NCBI RefSeq assembly: GCF_001661075.1
Contig: NZ_CP014870.1
Span: forward strand, 2,190,501 to 2,254,500
DNA length: 64,000 nt
Direction: 5' to 3'
From: Pseudomonas silesiensis
GTDB lineage: Bacteria; Pseudomonadota; Gammaproteobacteria; Pseudomonadales; Pseudomonadaceae
Shown: positions 62,830 to 64,000 of the stretch, piece by piece
Layout: every line of letters begins with the position of its first letter
How positions within the stretch are numbered: the first letter of the stretch is position 1
Program-made: the position numbers and the translations under genes
The notes under the pieces: generated by a model
The model's input: the letters and a program-made list of their open reading frames with translations, nothing else
Told to the model about the DNA's origin: nothing
The model's database searches: none

Positions 62830-63645
62830 CTATGCGCTTCGTACGCCAGGCACATCCATGTTGATTTTGCGCCAGGCAGCTTCGGAAAAGCTGTAAACCG
62901 AAAAGGCGATCATCCCCAAGGCCATCACCATCAAAATCAAACCACCCGCCGGCAGGTTCTGTAGAGCATCGAGGGCCTCCTTCATGCCTGGCGGATCCAT
63001 GGCCTGGTAAGTCGAGCCACTGATCATCAGCAGCACGGCGATCTCGATAAAGACGACACCACGGGCTATCAGGCCAAATCGAGACACCGGTCGGACGTAC
63101 TGCATAACGTCTTCGTCAGCTTCGAAATACTTCTCGAACGTCGCCTTCCAGCCCTTGATGATGTGCGCAATGCCTACGCCGAGCGGTACGAGCGCGATGA
63201 GGTACACCAGTAAATTCGAGTGTTCCCAGGACAACAGATGGGCCAGTAGATCCTTGGTTTGCCCACCTCCGGAATTGCCCGAGCTTTTGATGCCGCTGAC
63301 GAGCAGGCCCATGGCAAAAAACGCCAGCGCGCCGTTGGCTACACCCCCCGCGAGCAAACCTGCACGGATGACCCACCCCTTCATGTCTTTACCGTGATGA
63401 TCGACGTCGCGTATTGCCTGCAACACTCGCCAAGCGGCGAAGGCCAACAGGCCAGCTACCACCAACCCGACCAGAACATAACCGAACGGCTGGCTTAGCA
63501 ATGCTTCCAGGCTCCTGTGACTGTCTTTCGCTCTGGTCGAGTCGAGAGCCGCCAGCAGCGCGAAAATACCGATGATCAGATACAGAACGCCTCGAGCGGC
63601 GTATCCACCCCGTGCGACTACGATGAGGCTCTGTTGCGTGGACAT
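62830..63645 (-). CDS. DUF1206 membrane protein
   Basis: 271 residues, six hydrophobic segments in three pairs (ARGGYAARGVLYLIIGIFAL; VIRAGLLAGGVANGALAFFA; SRFGLIARGVVFIEIAVLLM). The triple RxGxxARGxxY-type start of each pair is the DUF1206 repeat. An inner-membrane protein of unknown function. Single gene. Confidence 0.9.
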   Translation of the reverse strand: MSTQQSLIVVARGGYAARGVLYLIIGIFALLAALDSTRAKDSHRSLEALLSQPFGYVLVGLVVAGLLAFAAWRVLQAIRDVDHHGKDMKGWVIRAGLLAGGVANGALAFFAMGLLVSGIKSSGNSGGGQTKDLLAHLLSWEHSNLLVYLIALVPLGVGIAHIIKGWKATFEKYFEADEDVMQYVRPVSRFGLIARGVVFIEIAVLLMISGSTYQAMDPPGMKEALDALQNLPAGGLILMVMALGMIAFSVYSFSEAAWRKINMDVPGVRSA

Positions 63646-63729
63646 GGGGGGCGGATTCCAGAGAGGTTATAAAGAAGCAGACCCATCTGGTCGGGAGGGG
63701 TTCGATTTTCACGCATTAGCAGCGGTTGT

Positions 63730-63912
63730 TCAGCCACCACCTCCAACGTGTGGGTGAAAGAGTTTGGCAAAGTCGTCCATGTCGAAAATTTCGGTGCCAG
63801 CCATGCTGCCAATGCATTTTTTTGCAATAGTGATAGGCCGTAGGATTTCTGCCTCCAGTCCTGCATGCAGCACCGTAGTCCCGTCATCGCGGGTAGATGA
63901 AAGCGCGGCCAT
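63730..63912 (-). CDS. Possible small hypothetical protein
   Basis: 60 residues starting MAALSSTRDDGTTVLHAGLE and ending FDMDDFAKLFHPHVGGGG. GAGG stands about 11 bases ahead of ATG 63912. Composition is protein-like but an overlapping frame (63618-63992) is also open, so this is tentative. No family recognised. Confidence 0.35.
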   Translation of the reverse strand: MAALSSTRDDGTTVLHAGLEAEILRPITIAKKCIGSMAGTEIFDMDDFAKLFHPHVGGGG

Positions 63913-64000
63913 CTCAACGCCAGCCTCTTGCGCAGTGCCCTGAGGGTTTCAGAATCCGCTTGTCGACGGTAGAGTAAAAAAGCGTTTTGCAATTGAGAAA

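Noticed and set aside
1..64000. tRNA, rRNA, CRISPR or prophage
   Set aside because: No cloverleaf-like conserved T-arm sequences, no regularly spaced repeats and no phage structural or integrase genes were seen.

Overview
The window looks like chromosome of a fluorescens-group Pseudomonas. The evidence is the mix of families (Gbc-type Rieske demethylases, GATase1-AraC regulators, DUF6124, KGG-repeat, DUF3422, DUF1206 and KGSADH-like proteins), the GC-rich codon use, and the REP-type palindromes of the TGTAGGAGCGAGC family at 4.5-4.7 kb. I see no rRNA, tRNA, CRISPR array, prophage or intact insertion sequence. Everything is read by eye from sequence and translations; no database search was run.

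Region 1 (1-13.1 kb) is a quaternary-amine/betaine module. It holds a ProV/W/X-type ABC transporter (5' cut by the window edge), a DddP-type M24 protein with the full DddP metal-site and catalytic residue set, a Rieske oxygenase with its FNR/2Fe-2S reductase, a LysR regulator, an aldehyde dehydrogenase of the 2-oxoglutarate-semialdehyde kind, a GATase1-AraC regulator, a P5C-reductase-like protein and a DadA/PuuB-like FAD oxidase. From 13.2 to 16.3 kb comes a patch of small and broken genes: an orphan HicB, SRAP and IS66 remnants, DUF6124, a diverged direct repeat, DUF2934 and a family-25 glycosyltransferase.

Region 2 (16.4-28.8 kb) carries several small catabolic or resistance units. One is a GntR-SDR-BKACE-MFS operon for an unknown beta-hydroxy acid. 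A second is a divergent GntR / fumarase-aspartase-family lyase / dicarboxylate symporter unit with a perfect palindromic operator. A third is the GAPDH-ArsJ pair for organoarsenical efflux. These are followed by RNase Z and a KGG stress protein. Region 3 (28.8-34.6 kb) is a complete L-rhamnonate pathway: AldA-like dehydrogenase, KDR aldolase, RhmD dehydratase, MFS transporter and divergent LysR.

Region 4 (34.6-43.1 kb) is mixed: small proteins, DUF3422, a LysR/VOC/dicarboxylate-symporter/NTF2 unit, an MFS efflux pump beside a truncated alcohol dehydrogenase, and an AraC regulator.

Region 5 (43.2-57.1 kb) is a second betaine module, visibly more AT-rich than regions 1-3. It contains a 4-hydroxyproline-betaine 2-epimerase (HpbD-like), a zinc-type MDR dehydrogenase, a GATase1-AraC regulator, a second Rieske oxygenase without its own reductase, a LysR regulator, a DHDPS-family deaminase-like lyase, a FAD oxidase, a PuuC-like aldehyde dehydrogenase, and a four-gene glycine-betaine-type ABC importer with two permeases. 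The two betaine modules share paralogous parts (Rieske oxygenase, FAD oxidase, GATase1-AraC, LysR, ALDH, ABC importer) and probably act on related N-methylated imino acids or betaines.

Region 6 (57.1-64 kb) has the potassium transporter Kup flanked by a segmental duplication. The duplication left a truncated AraC copy and a frameshifted DUF3597 remnant. An intact OruR-like AraC gene, a small hypothetical and a DUF1206 membrane protein complete the window.
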